Source: Nitrosomonadales bacterium (lineage in GTDB: Bacteria; Pseudomonadota; Gammaproteobacteria; Burkholderiales; Methylophilaceae). Taken from it: a stretch of 32,669 nucleotides of DNA. The notes under the pieces are model-generated. The model ran no database searches. It was not told the DNA's origin and was given only the letters and a program-made list of their open reading frames with translations. The translations under genes were made by a program, and so were the position numbers. This document shows, in pieces, positions 16,250-24,964 of this stretch (positions are counted from its first letter, which is position 1; every line of letters begins with the position of its first letter). The stretch is from contig JAOMCC010000009.1 in NCBI GenBank assembly GCA_028344855.1, positions 1 to 32,669 of the forward strand, given 5' to 3'.

Positions 16250-17191
16250 ATGAAAAACAAATATTTTTTATTTATTTTCTTTTTTTTAGCTTTTTCACTT
16301 AATGCTGAAGAATTAGATAAATATTGTACTACAAGCTTAGCTGGTGGAAATTTTCATAAAACAGATTGCTCTGTTAATACTACTTTTGATGGAAAAAAGT
16401 ATTGTTTTGGTGATAATGATTCGAAATCAGTTTTTTTAAAAAATCCAAAAATAACATTATCTAAAGCAACATCTTTTTATAATAAAAATAATAGTGATAC
16501 TCGAAAAAAAATCTCTCAAAAGATGGCTGATGAATTATTAGAGGATCCAGATTGTGATTTATCTAATATAGATCTTGGATATCTAGATTTTAAGGGTAAA
16601 GATTTAACTCATTGTGTAATGATAAATGCTAGTTTTTTTGGTTCAGATTTAAGAGGGGCCAATTTATCAGGAGGAAATTTACAAAGAGCATATTTAAATT
16701 TAGCTCGCCTTGAAAATGCAGATTTTACTGGGGCCAACTTAGCTGCAGCTACAATATTCCAACCAATTTTTGGCAAGACAATTTTTAAAAGCGCTAATTT
16801 AAGCAATGCTCGTTTAATTGGCACCCTTGGAAATGTTGATATGTCAGGTGCTATTATTAAACAAGGTAGGCTAGGTTTAGATGTGGGTAATCAGCCTATG
16901 GGCCAAATGAAATTTGATTCTTCTGGTGGTAATTTTGCAAAAGCTGATTTTGAGGGTGCTGATCTTAATATTGCAAGTTTTATTTTTGGAGATTTACGAG
17001 AAGCTAATTTAAGAAATACCAATATGAACCGAGCAGAGTTAGTCAATGCTGATCTCAGAGGTGCTGATTTAACCGATGCTGATTTAACCGATGCTGATGT
17101 TGATGGTGCTGATTTTGAAGGTGTGATTGGCTTATCTACAATTAAAGGATTTTCAACCGTTAAAGGTAAATGTCATAATTGTGGCATGTAA
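16250..17191 (+). CDS. Exported pentapeptide-repeat protein
   Basis: The protein (313 residues from this start) begins with MKNKYFLFIFFFLAFSLNA, a signal peptide with probable cleavage after LNA, so it is periplasmic or secreted. The N-terminal third is cysteine-bearing (YCTTS, KTDCS, KYCFG). From about residue 100 it is a right-handed pentapeptide-repeat helix (A(D/N)LxG type: GSDLRGANLSGGNLQRAYL, ADLRGADLTDADLTDADV). It ends in GKCHNCGM. A start two codons earlier (16244) is possible, but AGG sits seven bases before 16250 and only one base before 16244. Exported pentapeptide proteins have no general known function; gyrase-mimic roles apply to cytoplasmic members. Confidence 0.8.
   Translation: MKNKYFLFIFFFLAFSLNAEELDKYCTTSLAGGNFHKTDCSVNTTFDGKKYCFGDNDSKSVFLKNPKITLSKATSFYNKNNSDTRKKISQKMADELLEDPDCDLSNIDLGYLDFKGKDLTHCVMINASFFGSDLRGANLSGGNLQRAYLNLARLENADFTGANLAAATIFQPIFGKTIFKSANLSNARLIGTLGNVDMSGAIIKQGRLGLDVGNQPMGQMKFDSSGGNFAKADFEGADLNIASFIFGDLREANLRNTNMNRAELVNADLRGADLTDADLTDADVDGADFEGVIGLSTIKGFSTVKGKCHNCGM
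17063..17098 (+). repeat. Tandem 15-base repeat within the pentapeptide gene
   Basis: The unit GCTGATTTAACCGAT occurs twice in exact tandem (17063-17077 and 17078-17092) followed by GCTGAT. It is in codon phase and encodes one pentapeptide unit (ADLTD) per copy, indicating a recent duplication of one helical turn edge. Confidence 0.9.
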
Positions 17192-17206
17192 TTTAAAATG
17201 TTAAAC

Positions 17207-17236
17207 AAAAAAAACACCCTGTTGGGTGTTTTTTTT
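17207..17236. terminator. Bidirectional terminator between pentapeptide gene and HU
   Basis: The arms AAAAAAAACACCC and GGGTGTTTTTTTT flank a four-base TGTT loop. A-tract and T-tract on opposite sides allow use from both converging genes. Confidence 0.85.
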
Positions 17237-17248
17237 GTATTAAAGCTT

Positions 17249-17521
17249 TTAATTAACGGCTGATTTAAGTGCAGCACCTGCTTTAAATGATGGTACGGTA
17301 CGTGCTGGGATATTAAGTGCAGCACCTGTTTGTGGATTTCGACCAGTTCTAGCTGCTCTTTTAGCAGTTTTGAATGTACCAAAACCAATTAATGTTACAG
17401 TATCACCTTTCTTTAATGCGCCAGTGATTGAGTCTACTGTTGCATCTATTGCTCGACCTGCATCTGCTTTTGTTGATCCTGTTGCATTAGCAACTGCTTC
17501 AATTAGTTCACCTTTATTCAT
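17249..17521 (-). CDS. hupB: HU-family DNA-binding protein
   Basis: This 90-residue nucleoid protein has the standard HU length and the DNA-arm signature RTGRNPQTGAALNIPARTVP (58-77), preceded by GFGTFKTAKRAA. GGAGG lies six bases before the ATG, a strong ribosome site fitting an abundant protein. It binds and bends DNA non-specifically as a dimer. It converges on the pentapeptide gene across the shared terminator. Confidence 0.95.
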   Translation of the reverse strand: MNKGELIEAVANATGSTKADAGRAIDATVDSITGALKKGDTVTLIGFGTFKTAKRAARTGRNPQTGAALNIPARTVPSFKAGAALKSAVN

Positions 17522-17728
17522 GCCGTTCCTCCAAAATTGAAATTTAATATTTTATTAGTACGCTACCTAAATAGTGCTGTTAATTCCCTATTTACTAGGT
17601 TGTCATTAACTTTGCCTTTTTTTATTTTTGTTGTCAACAATAAATTTGACTTTATTTCCTATACATTTTATTCAGACTGTAGTAGCTGACTTTAATAATT
17701 TTACTTGATTAATGTTACAATATTCAAA
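17522..17728. promoter_or_regulatory. Divergent HU/umuD intergenic region with a weak SOS-like half site
   Basis: CTGT at 17677-17680 followed after eight bases by ACTT (17689-17692) resembles the proteobacterial LexA box CTGT-N8-ACAG only in its left half. A perfect odd palindrome TTGTTG-T-CAACAA spans 17628-17640 and provides a TTGACA hexamer on the minus strand that could be a -35 element for HU. Neither element is decisive without comparison to other SOS promoters of this genome. Confidence 0.3.
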
Positions 17729-18310
17729 ATGATTAAAAATAAAAAACAACACGGTGGGTTAAGAATAGGTGCAGGACGAAAATTACATAGTGGTCTTTAT
17801 GGAGAGTCTACGAAGGTAATAAGAGTTCCTACAAGTAAAGTATCTGATATTCAAAAATATATTATTCAATTTCAAGTGAACAATGTTATTGATGTTAGTA
17901 AGAGCAATTTCTTATTGACTCACCAACCTTTAGATCTATTTGAGTATAAAGTTCCAGCTGGTTTTCCATCGCCAGCTGAAGATTATAAAGAAAAAAAATT
18001 AGATTTAAATGAATATTTGATTAAGCAAAAGGAAGCAACATTTTTTGTTAGGATTAAAGGTGATTCAATGATTGATGCAGGTATCCATGATAATGACATT
18101 GTGATTGTAGATAAATCTCAGACAGCCTCTACGGGAGATATTATTCTAGCTTCTATTGATGGCGATTTTACTGTTAAATTATTATCTAGAAATAAATCTA
18201 AATATCAATTATTACCAGCTAATGAGAAATATAAACCAATTGAAATTAACGAGTCAATGCAATTTGAGGTATGGGGAGTTGTAACTGGGGCGGTTAGGAA
18301 ATTTAAATAA
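17729..18310 (+). CDS. umuD: UmuD-like S24 peptidase, DNA polymerase V subunit
   Basis: This protein (193 residues from this ATG) is a LexA/UmuD-type self-cleaving serine protease. The predicted cleavage site is A77-G78 in VPAGFPSPAEDY, where E. coli UmuD has Cys-Gly before FPSPAADY. The catalytic pair is S113 (IKGDSMIDAG) and K150 (DGDFTVKLLS). It has about 75 residues before the cleavage site against 24 in E. coli, beginning with HGGLRIGAGRK, a basic glycine-rich motif found in DNA-associated proteins. A TTG at 17705 in the same frame is a possible longer start, but ATG is preferred. umuC follows after four bases. Confidence 0.9.
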   Translation: MIKNKKQHGGLRIGAGRKLHSGLYGESTKVIRVPTSKVSDIQKYIIQFQVNNVIDVSKSNFLLTHQPLDLFEYKVPAGFPSPAEDYKEKKLDLNEYLIKQKEATFFVRIKGDSMIDAGIHDNDIVIVDKSQTASTGDIILASIDGDFTVKLLSRNKSKYQLLPANEKYKPIEINESMQFEVWGVVTGAVRKFK

Positions 18311-18314
18311 GGCA

Positions 18315-19571
18315 ATGATTGCACTAGTGGATGTAAATAACTTTTATGTAAGTTGTGAGAGATTATTTAATCTAAAATTATTAAATAAACCAATCATAGT
18401 TTTAAGTAACAATGATGGATGTGTTATTTCAAGAAGTAATGAAGCTAAATTATTAGGTATTAAAATGGGGGCACCATTATTTAAAGTAAGAAATATAATT
18501 AAGCTATCCAATATTATTGTTTTATCATCAAACTATTCACTATATGAAGATATAAGTAGCCGCACAATGAAATTATTATCGTCTTTTTCAAATCAACAAG
18601 AAATTTATTCGATTGATGAATGCTTTTTGGGTTTATCGGGTGATCAAAATATTTATGCGACAGGGCAAAAAATAAAAAAGCAATTATGGAAATACTTAGA
18701 TATGCCAGTATGTGTGGGTATAGCTTCAACAAAAACACTAGCAAAATTAGCAAATTATTGTGCGAAAAAACAGCCTCAATGGTCTGGAGTCTGTGATTTA
18801 TCTAAATTATCTGATATTAGAATTAATAATATTATGTCTAAAATTAACGTTGGTGAAGTATGGGGAATCGGTATTAAAACAGCAAATAAACTTAAAGCTA
18901 TAGGAATAGATTCAGTATTAGATTTAAAAAAATCTAATGCAATATATATAAAAAAGAAATTTAGTATAAGTATAGAAAAGATTATTTATGAGCTTAATAA
19001 TATTATTTGCTTCCCTATTAATTTAAATAAACAGTTAAAAAAACAGATTATTGCTTCAAGAAGTTTTGGTTGTCCAATTCAAAATTATGAATTATTAGTT
19101 GAGGCTGTTACAACATTCACTTCTAGAGCTGCTTTAAAATCAAGACAGCAAAATACACTTGCAGAATATGTTACTGTATTTATTGGTAGTAGTCCTTTTC
19201 AAAAAAAATCGAATTACTATCGGAACAACATTACATTAAAACTTTCTTATCCAACAAATGATACAAATTTAATTTTATCTATAGCATTGAAAGCATTAAA
19301 ATTAATTTATAAATCTAATATTAATTACATTAAATGTGGAATTATTTTGTCAGGCTTAATAGATAAAAGTAGAACTCAAGATTATTTGTGGCCAATTAAA
19401 ATTATTGAGCAATCTCGATTAACTCAAACTATCGATAATATTAATATTAAATTTGAAAAAAATAGTCTTCGATTTGCAACACAACCAATTGATCCAATTT
19501 GGAGAATGAAACAATCAAGAAAGAGTCAGTCGTTTACGACATCATGGGAAGAGCTTTTAATAGTTAATTAG
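18315..19571 (+). CDS. umuC: Y-family DNA polymerase V catalytic subunit UmuC
   Basis: This 418-residue translesion polymerase has D6 in IALVDVNNFYVSCERLF and the catalytic pair D101-E102 in YSIDECFLGL. It also has SNNDGCVISRSNEAK (31-45), the thumb segment CVGIASTKTLAKLANYCAKK, and the little-finger text ASRSFGCPIQN. The C-terminal IDPIWRMKQSRKSQSFTT resembles the UmuC tail. Length is close to E. coli UmuC (422). It follows umuD after four bases and the two form the pol V operon. Its last eight bases overlap the convergent rodZ 3' end, and no terminator hairpin is visible between them. Confidence 0.95.
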   Translation: MIALVDVNNFYVSCERLFNLKLLNKPIIVLSNNDGCVISRSNEAKLLGIKMGAPLFKVRNIIKLSNIIVLSSNYSLYEDISSRTMKLLSSFSNQQEIYSIDECFLGLSGDQNIYATGQKIKKQLWKYLDMPVCVGIASTKTLAKLANYCAKKQPQWSGVCDLSKLSDIRINNIMSKINVGEVWGIGIKTANKLKAIGIDSVLDLKKSNAIYIKKKFSISIEKIIYELNNIICFPINLNKQLKKQIIASRSFGCPIQNYELLVEAVTTFTSRAALKSRQQNTLAEYVTVFIGSSPFQKKSNYYRNNITLKLSYPTNDTNLILSIALKALKLIYKSNINYIKCGIILSGLIDKSRTQDYLWPIKIIEQSRLTQTIDNINIKFEKNSLRFATQPIDPIWRMKQSRKSQSFTTSWEELLIVN

Positions 19572-20445
19572 ATTCTGTAGTCATCTGGACAGGATTGAGC
19601 TGAACAAAAGTATCATTTTCTTTCAAAATAACTTTCCAGCCTTGGAAGTACAGCTCACTAATGGAAGGATTCAATTGAATTTTAAAAGGGGCTTCACCTC
19701 GGTGAGTTAGTCTTTGGCCTTCATTTAGGTTATATTGCTTAAATTGACCTTGATTATCTATAGTACAAATAGATTGTTTTTTTAGAGAAATAATATGAAA
19801 ATAGGTCGGAGGTCTTTCTGGATTTATTCTTTTCCAAATTTTATCCATAGGAGCAGACTTAATTGAGCATAAGAATTCTATTGGTGTAATTTTGGATTTG
19901 GTTTCAATTTTTTGAATATTCTCTTTAAGAATAAATACTTTCTTCTCTTGTTTAAAATTCTTAGATACGGGTGCTGATAAGTCATTATTCGTTATATTTT
20001 TTTCTTCAGACATATTAGATTTAGGAATAACAATTTCTAAATCAGTATCTTTAGTATTGGAATTTTGAAGAATTATAAAGATTAATATTAAGCACAATAA
20101 TATTAAGATGATGTGACTAGGAATTTTTTTAAGTGTTGATAAGAAAGAGGATTTATTATTATCTGTAGATATTTCTTCACTTTCTTCTTCATTTATTTCC
20201 TCTTTCGTTGGAATTTCTTCTGGAATAATTTTTTCAAAATCAATTGCTAAAAAATTGCAGTATCGTTTTAAAGCAAGATTTCTAAAATGCGGAGTAGCAA
20301 ATCCGTATTGAAGATTATTTTCTAGTGATTTAACTTGATCAATATTTAGGGTTAGTTCTGACGCAATATTTTCAAGTGAAATTTTTTGTTTTTTTCTTTC
20401 CTGCGCGAGAACCTTATAATTATATTTAAAATTATTATTATTCAT
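19564..20445 (-). CDS. rodZ: RodZ-like cell-shape protein (HTH, one membrane helix, DUF4115)
   Basis: This 293-residue protein has the RodZ layout: a cytoplasmic helix-turn-helix (about 10-70, LAQERKKQKISLENIASELT and NIDQVKSLENN), an acidic linker, one membrane helix (about 110-127) and a periplasmic domain ending in a DUF4115-like beta segment (LNEGQRLTHRGEAPFKIQLN, LYFQGWKVIL). RodZ links MreB to the cell wall machinery. The usual ispG neighbour is not here; instead the gene sits five bases downstream of an antiporter gene. The periplasmic part is longer and more divergent than usual, so an HTH-DUF4115 paralogue is possible. Confidence 0.75.
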   Translation of the reverse strand: MNNNNFKYNYKVLAQERKKQKISLENIASELTLNIDQVKSLENNLQYGFATPHFRNLALKRYCNFLAIDFEKIIPEEIPTKEEINEEESEEISTDNNKSSFLSTLKKIPSHIILILLCLILIFIILQNSNTKDTDLEIVIPKSNMSEEKNITNNDLSAPVSKNFKQEKKVFILKENIQKIETKSKITPIEFLCSIKSAPMDKIWKRINPERPPTYFHIISLKKQSICTIDNQGQFKQYNLNEGQRLTHRGEAPFKIQLNPSISELYFQGWKVILKENDTFVQLNPVQMTTESN

Positions 20446-20450
20446 TTTAT

Positions 20451-21710
20451 TTAAAATAATCTAAACATAATTATTGCTACAAAAGTGGGAGGAAGAGCTC
20501 CTAAAAGTAATCCTAATGGATTAACACTCTTTTCAGAAAAATTGTTTCTTAATATTGCAATACCTGCAGGATTTGGTGCATTAGCAATTACAGTTAAACC
20601 ACCACCAGTTACTGCACCTGCTACAAGTGCTATTTTAAATTCTTCTGTTAAACCTTCTACTAGAGAACCTAAATAAGTTAGCGCAGCATTATCAGTAAAT
20701 GCTGTTAGGATTGTAGCGCCAAAATAAACTGTTGTAGAGTCCATTGTCATTAAAGTTGGTTCTAACCACCATTGTTGAGCTCCTCCTAAAACAACTAAAC
20801 CAGCAAGAAAAAAAGCAACTAATAAAGCTTCATTTAATATTAAGTCGTTTTGATAATCTTTGTAAGCTGTGACGTATCCTAAGAAAAAGAGGAAAAGAGC
20901 CATAAATATTGCTGAATGATGAGCGAAAAATACAACATTTATAAGGAAAAATAAATGAACTAAAGTAACTAATAAAGGAACAGGATTTTCACTTTTATTT
21001 TCTTTAAAAACTATATTATTGAAGCTTTCTTTAAAGAGAAAAATTATTCCAATTGTATTAATTAAAACTGCTATTCCAGAACGCCATCCGAAGTTTGATA
21101 GCATAAACCAAATATCCCAGTTCCATGTATTGCTAACCATTAGGACTGGAGGAGCAGCATAAGGCGTAAGCGTCCCTCCAATTGAAATATTTACGAATAG
21201 CACACCTAGAGTTGCATATTTAAACTTTGTAGAAACCTCATTTCCAAAATAATTTCTACTTAATAGCATTGCAGCTAATGTCATTGCAGCTGGTTCAGTT
21301 ATAAAAGAACCAAGAATAGGTACGAAGCTTAATAAAAGAAAGTAAATAGAAATTTCTTTTTTGAAAGGTATAACACTAGCAAAATTAAGAACCACTTTTT
21401 CAACAAACTCAAGAATAGGTCTTGTTGCAGCTATTACCATAATGACAAATACAAACATCGGTTCAGTAAAATTTCTTGATTCGACATAATTAACTGCAGA
21501 GTCCTTTCCATCAATACCAAACATAAATAAAACTAGAACCATTGCCCAAAAACCAAATACAATTTCTACTTCGCCTAGCATATGAAGTATTCCTGAATAT
21601 TTTGGATTAGTTAATGCAAGATGTTGAAAATATTTAGTTGAAAAAGTATGAATAATTGCCACCGCAAATAAAATTGCAGCTATAAGGTTTATAAAATTTG
21701 GATTCAACAT
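20451..21710 (-). CDS. Putative Na+/H+ antiporter (Na_H_antiport_3-like)
   Basis: This 419-residue inner-membrane protein has about eleven hydrophobic segments. It matches the putative Na+/H+ antiporter family from recall: HMLGEVEIVFGFWAMVLV, FITEPAAMTLAAMLLSRNYF, VNISIGGTLTPYAAPPVLMV, TAFTDNAALTYLGSLVEGL and AVTGGGLTVIANAPNPAGIA. Paired half-repeats with TEPAAMTLAA and TDNAALTYLG are typical of ion-transporter-superfamily folds, and the acidic residues could carry cations. Sodium/proton exchange would suit an aquatic methylotroph. It ends five bases before rodZ on the same strand, and I see no Shine-Dalgarno. Confidence 0.75.
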   Translation of the reverse strand: MLNPNFINLIAAILFAVAIIHTFSTKYFQHLALTNPKYSGILHMLGEVEIVFGFWAMVLVLFMFGIDGKDSAVNYVESRNFTEPMFVFVIMVIAATRPILEFVEKVVLNFASVIPFKKEISIYFLLLSFVPILGSFITEPAAMTLAAMLLSRNYFGNEVSTKFKYATLGVLFVNISIGGTLTPYAAPPVLMVSNTWNWDIWFMLSNFGWRSGIAVLINTIGIIFLFKESFNNIVFKENKSENPVPLLVTLVHLFFLINVVFFAHHSAIFMALFLFFLGYVTAYKDYQNDLILNEALLVAFFLAGLVVLGGAQQWWLEPTLMTMDSTTVYFGATILTAFTDNAALTYLGSLVEGLTEEFKIALVAGAVTGGGLTVIANAPNPAGIAILRNNFSEKSVNPLGLLLGALPPTFVAIIMFRLF

Positions 21711-21826
21711 AAAAAGTTGTGAGTTAAAAATTAGTTAATTAATCACTTATTTTAACATTTATGATTAAAACCTTGTTCTTTTATTTGGAGGAATATGGTT
21801 TAATTCTTAGATAGTTAATTTATAAA

Positions 21827-23422
21827 ATGGTTAGAATGAAACAACTTCCTTCCCAGAAAACTCAAGAACTAATGATTTTGCATCAGCAGGGTAATATTAA
21901 AGCAGCTGGTGAAATGGCAATACAGTTACTTAAAGATTATCCTAAAGAATTGTTACTTCATAATATTTTAGGTGTTTATGAAGAAAATCAAGGGAATTTG
22001 AAAGCAGCAGCAAATTCATATCAAAATGCACTTAACATTAATCAAAATATACCTGAATTACAATTTAATTTAGGTGCTATTTTACATGCATTAAATAATA
22101 ACGAAGGCGCGATAGATCATTACCAAAAAGCAATTAAACTAAATCCAAGTTTTACAGAAGCCTTTTTTAATTTAGGAATTACGTACCAAAGATTATCTCA
22201 GTATGAATTAGCTATTGAGTCATATGAAAAAGCAGTTAACATTCAACCTGGATTTTATGAAGCAATTGCAAACATTGGTACAATTCAACAAATTCAGGGA
22301 AATTTAGAAGAAGCAATTACTTTTTTTAAGAAGTCTTTAGCAATTTTTGAAGATGGAAGAGGGCATTATAATATTGCAGGAGCTTACAGGAATTTAGGTA
22401 ATTTATCTCTATCTATAAAACATTATAAAAAAGCAATTGAAATTGGTCCGGCTGAAGCTGAATTTTACTCTGATTTGGGAGATTCTTTATGGCATGATGG
22501 CAATATTCAAGAGGCTAATCGTTTTTTGAGAATGGCTGTTGAAGTTGATTCCTCCAATGCAAAGTCAAATTATCAATTAGGCATTTTCTTATATGACAAT
22601 AAAGCTTTTATAGAGGCGATAAAATATTTTGAGTCCGCTCAAATTGGAGATTCGGAGGAGAGAATTTTATATTGTTTGTACAAGCTTAAGGAATTTGATC
22701 AATTTAAAGAGAAATTAGAAGGTTTAATTACAAAAAAAAATTGCTCTCCTTTTTTGGCTACACTCTCAGCTCATTATGCTCAGAACTTTAAAATAGAAGA
22801 TTTTTATAATTTTTGTCCCTCACCACTAGATTTCGTTTGTCATGAACAAATTCCAGAATTAGTAAAAAATAATCAGCAACTTATAAAAGATTTGATAAAT
22901 GACATTGATAATGCTGATATTGGACAAAGAAAACAATCAAGATTAACAGCTGGTATTCAATCTTCTGGTAATTTATTTAAGAGAGATGAAGTCTCTTTTA
23001 ATAAGTTAGCAGAGGCTTTAAAGAAAATAATCAAGAAATATTTTTTAAAATATAAAAATGAAGATAACGAATTTATTAAGTCATTTCCAAAAAATATTCT
23101 TTTTAGCAGTGCATGGTATGTAAGGATGCAATCAGGGGGACATTTAACTTCCCATATCCATGAGGAAGGTTGGGTTAGTGGCGCAGTTTATTTAGTGGTT
23201 CCAAAAGATTCTGGACCAGACAAACAAGAAGGCGCTATTGAGTTAAGTAGTGATGGAGATGAATATCCTCGATTACATAATGAGTTTGAAAAAAAAGTAA
23301 TTTTACCAAATGTAGGAGATGTTATTTTTTTCCCTTCTTCTGTGTTTCACAGAACAATCCCTTTTATTTCAAAAGAAGAAAGAATTTGTATTGCATTTGA
23401 TGTAAAACCTAAATTTAGGTAA
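21827..23422 (+). CDS. TPR array fused to putative 2OG-Fe(II) oxygenase, paralogue 1
   Basis: This 531-residue protein has about seven TPR units (roughly 15-275; for example ELQFNLGAILHALNNNEGAI and EAFFNLGITYQRLSQYELAI), a linker with NFCPSPLDFVCHE (328-340), and a C-terminal oxygenase-like domain (about 385-528). The latter shows HIHEEGWVSGAVYL with H443 and H445, H508 in FFPSSVFHRTIPF and R519 in EERICIAFDV, the order of 2OG-FeII_Oxy_5-like domains. The usual HxD/E is HxH here. No signal peptide is present, so it is cytoplasmic. It has about two more TPR units than its two neighbours, which follow on the same strand after 11 bases. An alternative start is the ATG at 21836. Substrate unknown. 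Confidence 0.75.
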   Translation: MVRMKQLPSQKTQELMILHQQGNIKAAGEMAIQLLKDYPKELLLHNILGVYEENQGNLKAAANSYQNALNINQNIPELQFNLGAILHALNNNEGAIDHYQKAIKLNPSFTEAFFNLGITYQRLSQYELAIESYEKAVNIQPGFYEAIANIGTIQQIQGNLEEAITFFKKSLAIFEDGRGHYNIAGAYRNLGNLSLSIKHYKKAIEIGPAEAEFYSDLGDSLWHDGNIQEANRFLRMAVEVDSSNAKSNYQLGIFLYDNKAFIEAIKYFESAQIGDSEERILYCLYKLKEFDQFKEKLEGLITKKNCSPFLATLSAHYAQNFKIEDFYNFCPSPLDFVCHEQIPELVKNNQQLIKDLINDIDNADIGQRKQSRLTAGIQSSGNLFKRDEVSFNKLAEALKKIIKKYFLKYKNEDNEFIKSFPKNILFSSAWYVRMQSGGHLTSHIHEEGWVSGAVYLVVPKDSGPDKQEGAIELSSDGDEYPRLHNEFEKKVILPNVGDVIFFPSSVFHRTIPFISKEERICIAFDVKPKFR

Positions 23423-23433
23423 TAATAGACTTT

Positions 23434-24933
23434 ATGACTGGCCAAAAAGAAATCAAAATAAGTGATATAGACAATCTTATCTCTAAAGGGCAATTCAAAG
23501 AAGCCTTAACTATTCTTAATAACTTATCTCAAAGCAAACCAAATAATCCAGATCTTTTTCTAATGGGTGGAAATTGTTATGGAGCAATGCAATCTTATGA
23601 ACAAGCTATTTTATGTTATCAAGAAGCAATTAAACTTAAACCTGATTTTTCGGAGGCGCACAATAATATTTCGGTTTATCTTAAAGAAATAGGTGAACTT
23701 GAAAAGGCACTTTTACACGCTAAAAAGGCAGTTAAATTTAAACCTAATTTTGCTCCGGCGCATAATAATCTTGGTGTTTGTTTGTATGAATTAGGAAGAC
23801 CAAAAGAAGCAGAAATATCTTATAAAAGAGCAATTGCACTTAAATCTAATTATGCAGATGCACATAATAATATAGGTAATATTTATAAAGATTCTGGCCA
23901 GGTTGATGAGGCCATTTTAAGTTATAAAAAAGCAATTAAAATTAATCCTAATTGTTCTGGGGCATATGATAGTCTTGGCGCAACTTACAGTGAGCTAGGA
24001 AAAAATGAGGAGGCTACCGCATTTTATGGAAAGGCGAGAGGTTCTAATAAAGATTTCGAGCAAGGTTTATCTTTATTTGAAAATGGGAATTTTACTGAAG
24101 CCACTAAATTTTTTGAAAAATCTCAACATGCAGATTGGAAATCAAAAACCCTAGAAAGTCATTACAGAGCTGAAGAATATGATTTATTTAAAGAAAAATT
24201 AATTAATTTTACAAAGAATGAACCACATATTTTCAGAACTATAGCAGCATTATCTGCGCATTATGCTCAAAATTTAAAAACAGATGACCCGTATAATTTT
24301 TGTCCAAATCCATTAAATTTTGTTTGTCATGAAAAAATATCAGAATTGACAGAAAACAATAATCAACTTACTAATGAACTTATAAAAGATATAAAGACTG
24401 CTGGTGTTTTAAAAAGAGAATATCAATATTTGTCTCATGGAACTGCTTTGGAACAGTCAGGCGGTCATTTATTTAAAAGATCAGAAAAATCTTTTAAAAA
24501 ATTATCTACGGCAATTATAAAAACAATTAAAAGATATTATTTACGCTATCAAAATGAAAAAAATGAATTTATTCTTTCATTCCCAAAAAAAATTACTTTC
24601 AGTAGTGCATGGTCTATCGAAATGAAAACAGGTGGTCATTTAAGTGCCCACAATCACCAAGAGGGTTGGATAAGTGGAGCCCTTTATTTGGCAGTTCCTA
24701 AAGAAAATGGTGAAGATGGTCAAGAAGGTGCAATTGAGTTAACTTCAGATTTTCACCAATATCCAAAGCTTCATAATGAATTTGATAAAAAATTAATTTT
24801 ACCTGAAGTAGGCGATGTTGTTTTCTTTCCATCTCCTCTTTATCATCGAACAGTTCCGTTTAAATCAAACGAAGAACGTATTTGTATAGCATTTGATGTT
24901 AAGCATGATGTCAAAAATTTTGGTACTTATTAA
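23434..24933 (+). CDS. TPR array fused to putative 2OG-Fe(II) oxygenase, paralogue 2
   Basis: This 499-residue protein has about five TPR units (10-205; FSEAHNNISVYLKEIGELEK, FAPAHNNLGVCLYELGRPKE, YADAHNNIGNIYKDSGQVDE), the shared motif NFCPNPLNFVCHE (288-300) and a C-terminal domain with H406 and H408 (AHNHQEGWISGALYL), H471 (SPLYHRTVPF) and R482 (ERICIAFDV). The residue after the second histidine is Gln here but Glu in the other paralogues, so that position is not a strict metal ligand. It is closer to paralogue 3 than to paralogue 1 (shared REYQYL/RKYQYL and HLF(K/R)RSEKSFKKLS). It begins 11 bases after paralogue 1 and no signal peptide is seen. Confidence 0.75.
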   Translation: MTGQKEIKISDIDNLISKGQFKEALTILNNLSQSKPNNPDLFLMGGNCYGAMQSYEQAILCYQEAIKLKPDFSEAHNNISVYLKEIGELEKALLHAKKAVKFKPNFAPAHNNLGVCLYELGRPKEAEISYKRAIALKSNYADAHNNIGNIYKDSGQVDEAILSYKKAIKINPNCSGAYDSLGATYSELGKNEEATAFYGKARGSNKDFEQGLSLFENGNFTEATKFFEKSQHADWKSKTLESHYRAEEYDLFKEKLINFTKNEPHIFRTIAALSAHYAQNLKTDDPYNFCPNPLNFVCHEKISELTENNNQLTNELIKDIKTAGVLKREYQYLSHGTALEQSGGHLFKRSEKSFKKLSTAIIKTIKRYYLRYQNEKNEFILSFPKKITFSSAWSIEMKTGGHLSAHNHQEGWISGALYLAVPKENGEDGQEGAIELTSDFHQYPKLHNEFDKKLILPEVGDVVFFPSPLYHRTVPFKSNEERICIAFDVKHDVKNFGTY

Positions 24934-24964
24934 GTTTTTTTAAAAGTTTTTAGGCAAAGTATTT

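Noticed and set aside
17173-17388. Minus-strand 71-residue frame over the HU 3' end and the terminator
   Set aside because: It crosses the bidirectional terminator and overlaps HU in another frame.
17677-17692. LexA-type SOS box upstream of umuD
   Set aside because: Only the CTGT half matches; the right half is ACTT rather than ACAG. Kept only as a weak mention in the intergenic entry.
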